Assembly (NCBI GenBank): GCA_011800155.1
Contig: CM022371.1
Location: 1,364,001 to 1,428,000 of the forward strand
From: Flammulina velutipes
Taxonomy: Eukaryota > Basidiomycota > Agaricomycetes > Agaricales > Physalacriaceae
Length of the DNA: 64,000 nt
Direction: 5' to 3'
In this document: one piece after another, positions 27,850 through 38,525 of the stretch
Position numbering within the stretch: the stretch's first letter is position 1
Layout: each line of letters starts with the position of its first letter
Notes under the pieces: generated by a model
Database searches by the model: none
Told to the model about the DNA's origin: nothing
What the model saw: only the letters and a program-made list of their open reading frames with translations
Program-made: the position numbers and the translations under genes

Positions 27850-28833
27850 TCAAGCTTCCTCAGATAGCGGCTCGAAGGAAATCGTCTAGAGTCGTGATTA
27901 GCTGGGGTCATATATTTGGAGAATTGAACCACGTACCAACCACACCGGGATTCCAGTCGTCCCGCCAAACGCCGCCTCGAAGAATGCGGGATCACCGACA
28001 CCGAACACAGAGTTATAGCCATCTAAGTTGTTCCTGTTAATCGCACCATCCAGGCTGTGCTCTGAGACTACGACTTACTTTCGGTAAGAGCGCCGATGTA
28101 AGTTGCGGGCTGCGACAGGTCGGTGTTGATCCACTGGAGGCTTATGGTCTGGTTGCTTTCCTCAAAGTAAAACTAAGAAATATGAGCAAGGAGTGTGGGG
28201 ATAGGCGCTGTTAGAGTCACGTACGATAGGTGTTTCCACGCCGGTAGTGGTGTTGGTGTGCTGCTCGAAGGTGTTGGACACGTTCTGGGCGGGGACATAT
28301 GGTGGAAGGGCATTGACTGCGCCACTCAAGGAGAAGTAGCTAGACAAAATAAATTTTCATAATAGAACATATGGCAAGATGAGTACTTACTTGTAAGAGT
28401 TCGGTCCAATATCTTGGGAGGTAGCAGCAGCTCCGAGGACACCTGCGAGGTACGGGAAGTCGGGATTGGCAACATCCCCGTTCTTGAAAGGGTGGTTGTT
28501 AATTATCAAGATCAAAAAGTATATCATGTACGAAGGGAAATAACATACAACAGTCAAGATATTGAACGGTCCGCTGCACGTTGGGATGAATTCGACCACC
28601 AGTTTGTCGTCTTCACCGGCAGCAACTCCGAATTCGCCTTCTATATTCGCGACATTCCCGAAGTAGCCAAAGTGGGTACCATTGAGTGCAGTAAGCTTTA
28701 GGTTCCCGCGATGCCTATAATCATTTTCAATTGCTAGTTCGTGTTTACGGGGAGGAGATACACACAAGTTGGTCGGGGCGGCCACGGCGCTCAATGCAGC
28801 CAAGGAAGCGATAGATATGAGACTCAACAGCAT
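27850..28833 (-). CDS. Secreted orphan protein
   Basis: I do not recognise this family. Start is ATG 28833 with a clear signal peptide (LLSLISIASLAALSAVAAP). The mature protein is about 190 residues, acidic, with one free-looking Cys (EFIPTCSG) and several N-glycosylation sequons (NGTH, NVSN, NTTTG, NQTI). Five introns of about 50-75 bp. The last exon, joined in frame after GIPVWL, reads TISFEPLSEEA and stops at 27850. Aromatic- and Gly-rich segments (HFGYFGN, GYNSVFGVGDP) suggest a beta-rich extracellular domain. It has a TATA element 44 bp from the ATG, consistent with regulated expression. A wall or secreted effector-like role is a guess only. Confidence 0.75.
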
Positions 28834-28876
28834 TACGATTCAGAGCTGGGGAATAACAATGGAGGACGACGGCTTA

Positions 28877-28882
28877 CTTATA
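28877..28882 (-). promoter_or_regulatory. TATA box of the secreted orphan gene
   Basis: TATAAG on the minus strand, 44 bp upstream of the start codon at 28833. Confidence 0.45.
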
Positions 28883-28883
28883 A

Positions 28884-29659
28884 GCTGTAGGCGCCCTTTC
28901 CCGGCAGGCGCTCCCGCCGTCGTCCATTCGGTCTCGCGTTGACCCCGTTCCCAGAACGGCGATGGCGCTCCACCTTAAATGGAGCTACAAAAGAGTAACT
29001 GCAGGATGACCAAGGAGTCGCAGTAGCCTGAGTGTCGCGTCCTCAGAACGTCCCATCAATCTGGCCCGACGAAATCCATAGATATTTGACGTGGCTTCAG
29101 GCAGCTGAGATAAGGCATTTTCCCCAGTCCTTCCTTGTTAGAATACTATCGTGTTTGAGAAGTGAAGCGAGTCCGACGGAATTCGACAATTTGTGGCGCA
29201 ATGATGGCGGTTCGAGAGAACGGAAGGTGTGACCTGTGACATCTTCCTTCTTCTCCGTCTCCCATCGTCTCCCGTACTCAAGGATGATGATGTGGGACCT
29301 CCTGATGACTACGGAACCATACACTACCGTGATTCCACGTCACAACAGAGAGCAAGGCTCGTTAGAGACACAGCCGCATTCGTATACATCGTCGTTGCAA
29401 TTGCTGTGCCACTGATACACCGGTACGATGAATGTATACAAACAGACAGGTGATCATGATACGGCGCCTCACTCACGAAATGGAAGTATACTCTTGATGG
29501 TCTCATCCTCGACAATGATGGTTCCGAACTCTTAAAGCATTCACTTGATATCAACAGCACCCAACTATCGCCACGTCTCCGCTGAGTGCTTTCTTCTCGC
29601 TGGCGCATCTGCAGGCAGAACCACTTTAGACATCTAGCTCTAGGGTTCGAGCTGGTAGC
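28884..29659. other. Divergent intergenic region (secreted orphan / 7TM orphan)
   Basis: About 780 bp, no protein-like frame on either strand. Contains one exact TGTGGCGCAATG at 29192-29203. The repeated ATGATGATG near 29283 looked like a snoRNA C box at first but lacks a matching D box and terminal stem. Confidence 0.5.
29192..29203 (+). repeat. TGTGGCGCAATG element, copy 2
   Basis: Exact 12-base match to copies at 1099 and 35362, in the intergenic region 468 bp before the 7TM gene. Confidence 0.5.
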
Positions 29660-30971
29660 ATGTCCTCGGAGGCTGGGAGTTCAGGCTGGGGCCTGCTCCA
29701 TATCAATGGCATGAAGCCCGACATACTACTAGTCGCACGGGCTAACGAACATGACATGGGATCGCATGCGTTGCCCCTCCTCAATGCATGGATTTACCTC
29801 AATCTCATATCCAACGTCATCCTACTTCCATGCTTGGTTATGGTCCTTTTCTTGCTTCCTAGCATGACAGCCGCTGCTGAGGGGCGCACCTACCACCGGC
29901 GAAATCCTCTCATTATCAACCTCATTATCACTTGGATCCTTTCCGGGATATTCTCCCTTCTCCTTTTCTTTGCAGATGCGCACTTGCCCTCGTCTCCGGA
30001 ACCAGACAAACCACTGTGTATTACACAAACCGCGTTGCTGTTCGGTATCATCCCAATGTGGAGCGTGTCGGTCGCGGCGTTGGTGTACTACTTGGTGTTG
30101 ATCACTTCGGGAAACCTAGATGTTGGAAGAGGGATGATGTTTGCGGTACGTCTCTGTCTGGGTCTCTTTGTGTATACTGAGATGTTCTGGTAGATGCTCG
30201 CCGCGCCATATGGGGTAGAAATCCTGTTTAGCGTCACCAATCTGGCATTTTCTCTTGCCAAACCCGACATGGTAACGAGGAGCAGAAGATTCTTCTATTG
30301 CGCTTTGGAATGTGATGCTCTAGCGAATGTGATGATTCTATTCACCTTCGCCGTGTCTATCGTTATCATTGCACTGCTGCGTATGTGTTCCCTTTTGCCA
30401 CTTGGCTACATACGCTAACTTGCTTCCAGTATATCTCATGGTTATCTATCGCAGACATTATTGTGGGTTGCGCAATGCAGGCGTACAGAGTCATCCCTTC
30501 CATTTGCACTTTCACTTTGCACTGCGTATCCTCATATTTGGCATCTATATAATACTTGGGGTTGTGTGCGTGTTCCCTGCGTTTGACATCCAATCATACT
30601 TACCTCCCGCAAAAAAAGCGTTAACCTGATGTCGCTATTTGACGAACGCAGCTTGGCTCCGGACTTCTATGCTGCTACCAGTGAGTGTTCACCTCCTTGT
30701 TACTTGCCTACCGATGTACCTTTCAACCCCAGTCGGTGCCGTCATCTTCCTCGTATTTGGGACCCAAGCAGACGTGCTATGGGCTGTCAGGCAAATATTC
30801 TTGTTCGTTATATTCTGTGGCCGCCATAGCCAGCCAACTCGCTCTCCAACCCCCGTGTTGCCTGAAACCTCGCTGCCAGTATCAAATATCGATTATGAGA
30901 CTCATTACCAGCGGGAAAGGAAACGAGAACGACGGCTGGGAGTATATGGAATTCCCACGTCTCCTGTATAA
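29660..30971 (+). CDS. Orphan seven-transmembrane protein (GPCR-like)
   Basis: Start is ATG 29660. After a 45-residue N-terminus come hydrophobic helices LNAWIYLNLISNVILLPCLV, NPLIINLIITWILSGIFSLL, TALLFGIIPMWSVSVAALVY, one from the second exon around MLAAPYGVEILFSVTNLAF, VMILFTFAVSIVIIALL, RILIFGIYIILGVV and VGAVIFLVFGTQADVLWAV: seven in total. The cytoplasmic C-tail is short and basic (QRERKRERRLG). Several 50-60 bp introns. The layout fits the many Agaricomycete-specific orphan 7TM receptors; it is not a Ste3 pheromone receptor by any motif I can see. Ligand and coupling are unknown. Confidence 0.8.
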
Positions 30972-31121
30972 AGAATATGAATACATCAATGGACGGTATG
31001 GATCCGGTTGGCCATAACTACATCCCAAGCGGTCAGAGAGGTGTATGTACCCAAGTAAAAAATAATGAGCTTGGAACTTCAAGAAGTTGGAGGACAATCA
31101 ATGATTTTTGGCGTCAGTAAT

Positions 31122-31127
31122 CACGTG
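31122..31127. promoter_or_regulatory. CACGTG box 26 bp before RIX1 start
   Basis: Palindromic E-box (TCACGTGG context). Similar placements occur before APC2 (20079), CFT2 (41622) and the kinase-like gene (45367). Confidence 0.35.
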
Positions 31128-31152
31128 GCGATCGAGATCTTAAACAACACCC

Positions 31153-33705
31153 ATGATGGAAAACTTTGCAGACGCGACACATCCACTCAAAGTAATCCTG
31201 CAGCTACACCTTGCCACCGACACTGCTGCCGCTCAGAACTTGCCTTTTGTTCTCGATGCCCTTTCCGTCGAATGCCTGGCGCCATCTACACATCTGCCAA
31301 AATGGACGGCCCGAATAAACTCACTCATCCATTCTAAACAAGTCCATGCTCGCTGGGCAGGCCTCTGTTTGGCACATAAATCATCCTTGTACTCAAAGGC
31401 ACTCATGATAGACAACGCCCAGAGCTGGCTAGGCGTCGCAGTACCCAACCTTTCAGTACGTCCTACAGCAAACTACACAAAAAAATTATCAACTTTTATT
31501 CGCAGCGAAAAGAAACGGCCCAGGTTCTCTCAGCGTCCCTACATCTCTGTCGAATCATCTTTTGCAGCGCTGCAGACGTTCCCGAATTCCAGCGCCAAGT
31601 CTGCACGCCGAACGTCCTAAAATTCACTGCTGCCATCATTGCTCTGTTGGAAAACGGCGGTTGCGACCGTGAATTCAAGGTGCGAATGACAGTTAACGTG
31701 CATAGCTTAAAATCTGACCTTGCCATAGGTCCTCCTTCTAAAAACCCTCATAAAAGTCATCTCGGTATATCCGACTCTCCACCGACTCTCCCATACTTCT
31801 CTATCCAAACTCTCCCTGAAATTGCTGGACGGAAGTGCACCATCGCCAACGCATCCAGACATTCTTCTCGCTGCCTCTCGACTTTACGCTACCCTTCCCG
31901 TGACAGGTGGAAAAGTCGGCGCAACGAATCTCTGGAAGAAAAGTGTAGAGGATACCCTTGCTTTCGGATGGAATGCTCTCTCCTTTATTCAAAATGCCTT
32001 GACTCAGGCAGGTCAGTAATCTTGCGTTATCGACGACTAGAGCCTCACTTCCTACATCATGAAGGCAACACTTCTCCTCTAGAGCACCCTCAAATCGCCA
32101 TTCCATTAGAATTGGATCGGCTTCGCTGCTGCATTGTTGTCCTCAACGATCTTTTTGGGTACGTTCGCTGCTAGGCATGCATTTCTTTTCTTACATGGAT
32201 CAGGTCCGATATACAGAGACCAGTTCAACTCCCTATCGGTGCTATCAATGCATTTGCCCTTGCGCTCCTGACGCTAAACAAAGACGACCGCAAGGTGCGT
32301 CATATACATTTTCTAGCTAGCAAAGTTGAACATTCGGCAGGGTGCGACGTACATCGATATCAATACTCGCATCATTGCGCTCTCGGTAGTACCCAGTGTG
32401 TGGCAACACGGTTGTGCACTTGTAGCTTCTCTTGCAAACCAGTAAGCATCAACACCGGAAATGTATCTTCTTCATAGCTGATCCGTTACCCAGTGTAAGA
32501 CACCATATCACACCTCATGCCCCGCGGCTGGTGAACTGCCTGAGCTATCATCTCGAGCGAAAGGACACGTAGTAAGTTCTTCCTTTTCGCGTCAATTACT
32601 CCCATCTCATCTCACTATAGCTCTAAACGACTACCTTACCTCACGGCTATGGAGGCCGTCTTAACAAACAGTCTCCCTCTCCACTCGGATGTAACTTGCA
32701 ACCGTATCGCCCGGGCCACCGTCTCCCTTATCTCTGTGATCCTTCCATCCCAGTCCGAGGTGGAATCCAAAGACGGGCCGAACACAGTAAAAACGAAAAA
32801 GAAGAAGAGAAAAGCAGGAGGATTTGAAGGGGATGAAGTTTTCAAAACCTCGCGCGATCTTCTGTTCACGTCCATCGAGGATGGTGAAGTGGTCCTCACG
32901 TCCTGTCGTGGTAAGTGTCTCAACGAGAATTTGATGTCGTCCTAACGAGCTTGTTTAGTCCTTCAACTCGTCTTACGGAACACCGGTGTGAACCCGGCGA
33001 CCCATTCATTATCCTTCCGCGTTATTCTGTCCATCCTACTCTTCCTCCCCCAACGTTCGCCGTCGTCCATATCCCCAGATGTGAGCCTCCACGACAAGCT
33101 GTTGTTACAGATTCAAGCTATGGGTGCTGAACTTGGGTCGGGGACAACTAACACTTTGAGCAAGGGTCTAGCCGTTGTGTTGAGAGCGGGTATGCTGAGT
33201 GGTCAACCATGCGATGTAAGTACCGTCGTATCCATACCTTATTTTCTCTTACCATCTTCAACAGAAAACGTTTGACCTGCTCATCCATCCAAGAGTCCCG
33301 CCCCTAGTGCGCTCTATGCCTCACGTAGAGACTCTATCCCTCTTCCATGCAGAAGAGAGTACAGAGGAGGCTAGCATCCGAGAATCGCTTGGTCTTATGA
33401 CGCTGCCGCCTCCGACTGCAACAGATACTTGGGCACCCGTGGTGTCGACATCAGACGCGCCAACTGCTACTCCGACTGTTGCGCATGTACCAACGACGAC
33501 CCCAGTGCCGCAAACATTCACGCCTGTTGTTCCTGTACCATCCGACGCGCCGATGGCAGACGTTTCACCGTCGTTCAAACCGGTCCCGCCATCAAAGCCT
33601 GTATATGCGCCTCAGGCATCGAGACCAGCAGTCACTGCACCGCTGGAAGAGGACGAAGAGGACGAAGAGATGCCCGACATTAACATGGAATCAGATTCAG
33701 ATTGA
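31153..33705 (+). CDS. RIX1: Pre-rRNA processing protein RIX1 (PELP1-like)
   Basis: This is the scaffold of the Rix1 complex (Rix1-Ipi1-Ipi3), which works on pre-60S particles in the nucleus and helps recruit the remodelling ATPase Rea1. Start is ATG 31153 (a second ATG follows at 31156). The conserved N-terminal block VHARWAGLCLAHKSSLYSKA, then SWLGVAVPNLS, matches RIX1/PELP1. The body is alpha-helical, with internal exons joined in frame (VPNLS-RKETAQVLS; CDREFK-VLLLKTLIKV; IQNALTQA-EHPQIA). A basic stretch KTKKKKRKAGG lies mid-protein. The C-terminal tail is low complexity, Thr/Pro/Val-rich, and ends in an acidic run EEDEEDEEMPDINMESDSD, a hallmark of the PELP1 family. About nine introns. 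Confidence 0.85.
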
Positions 33706-33770
33706 TGATTTTTGATTTAGCCGGCGGGATTAACAATGTTATCTTCGATCATCATCACACTTGATCGCCT

Positions 33771-33778
33771 TATAAATA
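33771..33778 (+). promoter_or_regulatory. TATA box of the reductase gene
   Basis: TATAAATA, 47 bp upstream of ATG 33818. A canonical TATA only 66 bp past the RIX1 stop. Confidence 0.6.
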
Positions 33779-33817
33779 CTTGCGCGACGCTGAGCTTGCT
33801 CTTACCAAGCGACAATC

Positions 33818-35243
33818 ATGCCCGCCATTGCACCCAACTCTTCTGCTAAAGTTCTTGTTTCCGGTGCGAATGGGTACATCGCCATTTGGGTTGTCCGCAC
33901 CCTTCTTGAGCGCGGATACGCGGTCCGTGCTACTGTCCGGTCTGCAGATAAGGGCAAACATCTGGTTGAGACGTTCAAGTCGTACGGCAATAAGCTCGAG
34001 ATTGTTGTTGTTGAGGATATCACCAAGGTATTGCTATCCCGCCCAGTGGTGTTTACCGCCTATGTTTAAACTGTGGTATAGGATGGAGCGTTTGACGAAG
34101 CAGTCAAAGGCGTCGACGCTATCGAACATACCGCATCGCCTTTCCACTTTGCCGCAAAGGATCCCAAAGGTAAGCTCAAGTCTATTATACTCTCGCAAGT
34201 CCTTTGTAACGCGTATATGATACAGAACTACTTGAACCCGCCATCAAAGGCACCGTGGGCATTCTCGCCAGTGCTCTCAAATACGGGTATGTCCTTCTAT
34301 GCGTCTCCGCGACTTCCAGCTGATACCTGTTCTAGTTCCTCTGTTCAACGCATCGTCGTGACCTCGTCCTGCGCGTCAGTCCTCCAAATCGGAAAGGAAC
34401 CCCGTATCTTCTCTGAGCTTGACTGGAACGAGCAATCGCCCAAGGAGGTCGAGGAGAAAGGCGCTTCTTCTGCTCCGGCATCAATGTACCGCGCGTCCAA
34501 GGTTCTGGCTGAGAAAGGTTATACATTCCTCGCCATGCAACCACTCTTCTGACGAAATTTGAAGCTGCATGGGACTTTTGGAAAGAGCACAAGGCTGAAG
34601 TCAAGTGGGACTTGGTTTGCCTCAACCCTCCCTTCGTGAGTGGTTGTGTCTTGCTCTCGTAATACCAAGCTGACGAATGCGTGTTCTTTATTTAGGTATT
34701 CGGCGTGAGTATCAAGCCAGCGCGATTTATTGCTTACTGATGAGTGTTATCTAGCCTGCGATTCACGATGTGTCGAGTGCGGACGCGTTGAATACCTCCG
34801 CAAAGCAATGGTATGACGTTGTTGTCAAGGAAAACACTGGTGGTCTGTCGCCAGAGGCATTACGCACTACAGGCTCCTGTTGGATCGACGTCCGCAACTT
34901 GGCGGAGGCACACGTCGCTTCGCTTGAGAAAGAGGCTGCTGGGGGCGAACGCATCATCATTTCAGCTGGGCACTTTGTCTGGCAAGATTGGTGTACGTAT
35001 TTCCATGATTTCCTATACCAGAGGTTGATTTTTATGTTACTAGTGGACGTCGCCAATTCGCTCTCGCCTTCGCCTATTCCGTCTCACGTACTCCCGAAAG
35101 GTGTACCCGGATCGTCGAAGGATGCAGTTCACTTGATTCGGTACGACACTACCAAAGAAGAGCGCCTCCTTGGGTTGAAGAAGTCGACTATGGAAGAGCT
35201 CGCGCGCGATACGTTGGCGGATTTCGAGGCTCGTAAGTGGTAA
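33818..35243 (+). CDS. NAD(P)-dependent reductase (Gre2/DFR-like extended SDR)
   Basis: An extended short-chain dehydrogenase. The Rossmann glycine motif is VLVSGANGYIAIWVV, followed by LLERGYAVRATVRS (the basic residues suit NADPH). The catalytic Ser lies in IVVTSSCASV and the YxxxK pair in MYRASKVLAEKAAWDFW, which I read across the intron ending near 34561. VCLNPPFVFGP and SCWIDVRNLAEAHV complete the family pattern. It stops at 35243 (FEARKW). Relatives reduce methylglyoxal, isovaleraldehyde or dihydroflavonol-like ketones in the cytosol. The substrate here is open. A TATA box suggests stress-type regulation. Six short introns. Confidence 0.9.
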
Positions 35244-35603
35244 ATGTAGTAATTGTGACGGAAAATCAGCCATGAACGGAATCAAAATGTCCAACTATCA
35301 AGAGATACAGGGCGTCGAATCACAAGGCTTCCTGAGTATTGTGCAGAGGCGCATAGTTATCTGTGGCGCAATGTGTGTGGTATGAATGATAACGCGTCGT
35401 TCTTATTTAGCGACGTTTCTTCCCAACTTCTACTTATTCAATGACAGCTATCGATGCAATCCAGCCTCTCTATGCCAAGGCTCAGATGACTATCACCTTA
35501 TATAAGAAGTCAAGAACGTCAAGTTGGCTAAGCTAACTCGGCAAGCCATCTATAACCCAAATTTGTGTTCCGCTACGCAGCACTGCTATAATTGCTCGGT
35601 CAA
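35244..35603. other. Intergenic region with TGTGGCGCAATG and TATATAAG
   Basis: Holds the third exact TGTGGCGCAATG copy at 35362-35373 and a TATATAAG at 35499-35506, about 100 bp before the ATG at 35604. No gene seen. Confidence 0.5.
35362..35373 (+). repeat. TGTGGCGCAATG element, copy 3
   Basis: Exact 12-base match to copies at 1099 and 29192; 231 bp before the next start codon. Confidence 0.5.
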
Positions 35604-36754
35604 ATGATTATCGACGAAAAATACATGTATCCTTCTCCTCCGACCTACCTGGCAGCCCCGCCTCCGCCTTTCACTCCTTCACCGACGTTTAGCAGCAAGG
35701 AAAAGCCTAATTTGGGCGCTCTCCCCTCTCACATCCTACTGCAGATCGTATACTGTACCTTTCCGCAGCGCGATGGCTTGTACGAGGGCGAAAGCAAGAT
35801 TGAACGACAAAGGGCGACTCTTCTATGGCTCGTATCGTCTCTCCGGCTGGTAAACAGAGCGCTATATACAGGTAAGTGTAACACCTGTGTGTGTGAACCT
35901 CGGCCTTTACATTCTATCTAGCATCCATGCATATCTTACGATCTTCGTATCTCCCGGCCTACGATTCGTTAATTCGACAGCCATACTCTTCCAATCCATT
36001 CCCTTCCACCGAGTCTGTGGCACCATCATCCGAGGCGACTGGTTCCATATTCCCGACTCACAGAGAACTAGCCACCCTCGATTCCTTTATTGCTTTACTC
36101 GCATATGAAGATGTCATGCTCGACTCAACGAGCTACCATCTTCCCCGCGAGGAGGCGTATAAGGATCTCTTCGATTTAGCGCAGCCCCGTAGTCGCCTGG
36201 AAGATCTCGTCCGAGAAGCTGGGATCGAGGACGGAATACTGTACGAAGGAAACGGTCCACCACCAGCGCCATCTCCCCCAGAGGCGAAACCAACCCCCAA
36301 TGTCAGCCCAATCATGCCACCTGCACCAACCCCGCCCTCCCCTTCACCTTCCCCTTCTCGATCCACCTTCAATATATTTTCAAAATCTTCCATCAAAGCT
36401 ACTCTCACTCGAAGCAAGAAGCCCACATCGACATCGACATCTCCGTCCCCACCACCACCAGAACCATGCGCCCCAACACCAATACATTTCTCCTTCATAT
36501 CCGTATCGTTTACTCCTCGACGGGTTGGACTGGTCTACACAACTCCAACAAACGCCAGTACGTCCAATTCTTTCGGCGGTAGCACATACGGTGCTCTCAG
36601 CATGAGTGTAGTCGGTCCGATAGGACCCGGTGGGAGGCGCAAGACAATAGTGGAGGTTTCCCGGGAAAGGCGCGATGAGCCTTTGGAGGTATGTGCCAAG
36701 AAGCTGGTCCGTGCGCTTCGAGCGTGGATACAGGAGGAAAGTATCCTCTCATAG
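35604..36754 (+). CDS. Orphan protein with F-box-like N-terminus and Pro/Ser-rich middle
   Basis: I do not recognise the family with certainty. Start is ATG 35604 (MIIDEKYMYPS); the frame opening at 35592 is TTG. A Pro-rich leader precedes LGALPSHILLQIVYCTF ... LLWLVSSLRLVNRALYT, which has the spacing of an F-box-like helix pair (LPxxxLxxI ... VNRxLY). One intron at about 35872-35920 follows. The middle is strongly Pro/Ser-rich (PPAPTPPSPSPSPSRS), probably disordered. The C-terminal block HFSFISVSFTPRRVGLVYTT and VCAKKLVRALRAWIQEE looks folded. A role as a ubiquitin-ligase receptor is possible but weakly supported. Confidence 0.7.
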
Positions 36755-36995
36755 CATGCATTTACATTCGAATTCGACGCGTTAGTCCATACCAGCTCCG
36801 AGTCAATTTCCTTGCGTGATTAGTAGTGATATAAAAGTTATACATCCCGTTCGCCTTTCCAGCCGTGTCATACTCTTTGCAGGCGTAGCTGAACTTACTT
36901 CGTAGGTGGAAAGTATGTAAGTACGAGAACGCAATCATATGCATTTGTGCTAATTAAAGGATCGGCAGGGTCGGTCCGTCGTCTTGCTTCACACC

Positions 36996-38402
36996 ATGAC
37001 ACAGCTCAAAATCGATGACTTTTACTACGACACCAGGGAGGCTACTGAAGAGATAACTCACTACACGACTGGGGGCTACCATCCTATCATTCTTGGCGAC
37101 ATTTTCAGCGCTCCAGATACTTCACGTAAATACCGAATCATGAGCAAACTAGGCCATGGTTCATACGCCACTGTATGGCTTGCGCAGGACATACCTAGCG
37201 GAGCGTTCGTAGCTCTCAAAGTCACCACAGCTGATCACAAAGAGGAAATAGAGAGGGAGGCCGCCGTCCTCGAAGCCGCCCGCGAAATCCAACCTGAGCC
37301 CTCTAATATACTTTCCTTGCTGGATCACTTCATTATATACGGTCCTAATGGTACGCATGCTGTCATCGTGACCGACATTGCCGTTCCCATCCTCCCTTTT
37401 CTTGGTTCGAAGCACCCTAGTCGCTGGTATAAACAAGCTGCGTATGGCATAGCGCAGGGCCTAGCACATCTGCATGCAGCGGGGATCGTACATGGAGGTG
37501 AATACCTTCTTTTTTTTTTTGTTTAGCAACAAGATCTAACCAACTTGCAGATCTACATCTCGGGAACATCGGTCTTGCGATTCCTCAACTCGCAGAACGA
37601 GACCCATACGACTTTATGGTCGACCTTACATTAGCTCAGATAACCCCCGTCCTCCCCGCCTCCGTGATAAATCAAACGTCCTCCTTACCTGCCTACCTCA
37701 TTGAATCTTGTGGGACTGAACAATACATGGAGCTCATTGGTAACGACCAACCTCGGACAAAGATAATCGACTTTGGCAGTGGTGAGCTATCTGTACTCTC
37801 AACAGGGTACATCTTATTCAAATACGACTCCAAGCACACAAACCTGGAATACCACCCCTCGACTCTCACTGTGCGTTACATATCTGCCCTCCCGAACTGG
37901 CATTCGCTAGGTACGTAGAAAAGACCGGAAACTTCCCACCTGATCCCCCGGCGGACACCTGGGCGTTTGGTGCAAGTGTACGTCTCGTTCTCGTCTCTCC
38001 ATTGATCCAATTGTTAATATATGTATACAGCTTTACCAACTCATGACCGGCTCTCACCTCCTCCGTCACAGCTGGGCCGGCATGTTTGGTGTCCTGTCGG
38101 ATGTCCCTCAACATTGGAAAAAGTCATGGGAGGCCAGTCCAAACTACAAACCTGCCGACCCGACTCCAGAGATCTGGTGGGAAACATGTCGAGCAGCACT
38201 TCGAACGAACTGTGAAGATGAAGATGATACAGATGCGCTTCTCAGACTCTTGAAGAAGGTGCTCGCGTTGGATCCAGCGAAGCGCATGACTGCAGCTCAG
38301 ATTGTTTGCGATCCATGGTTTCAAGAAATCTCGGCTGACATCGATCTTCCTTCATTCGACATCTCAACTAGGCTGTCAGAAACTCCCTTGCTCTGTACAT
38401 AA
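36996..38402 (+). CDS. SRPK-like protein kinase
   Basis: Start is ATG 36996 (MTQLKIDDFYYD); 36984 is TTG. GGYHPIILGDIF and YRIMSKLGHGSYATVWLAQD are typical of SRPK-family kinases, which phosphorylate SR splicing factors. The Lys is in FVALKV. Exon 1 ends at 37497, exon 2 is about 37550-37781, and exon 3 begins at 37835 after a 53-bp intron. With that junction the text runs DFGSAHKPG ... CPPELAFARY, giving a proper DFG and an APE-like PPE. The catalytic loop is VHGDLHLGNIGL: Gly replaces the usual Arg of HRD, as in several fungal SRPK-like kinases. ADTWAFGASLYQLMTG and LALDPAKRMTAAQI close the domain. The large SRPK spacer is absent or very short. Confidence 0.85.
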
Positions 38403-38525
38403 TCCAAAATGGACGTTTTGCCTCCTTGGATAACTATTGTTCGTGTAGCTGCCGCCACAGTTTTCGCATTTATCAACACATCGCCTCTTCCATGATTAGA
38501 TTCTCCAATACAACATATATGATAC

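Noticed and set aside
29280..29340. Possible C/D-box snoRNA (ATGATGATG, CTGATGA)
   Set aside because: No terminal stem and no properly spaced D box.
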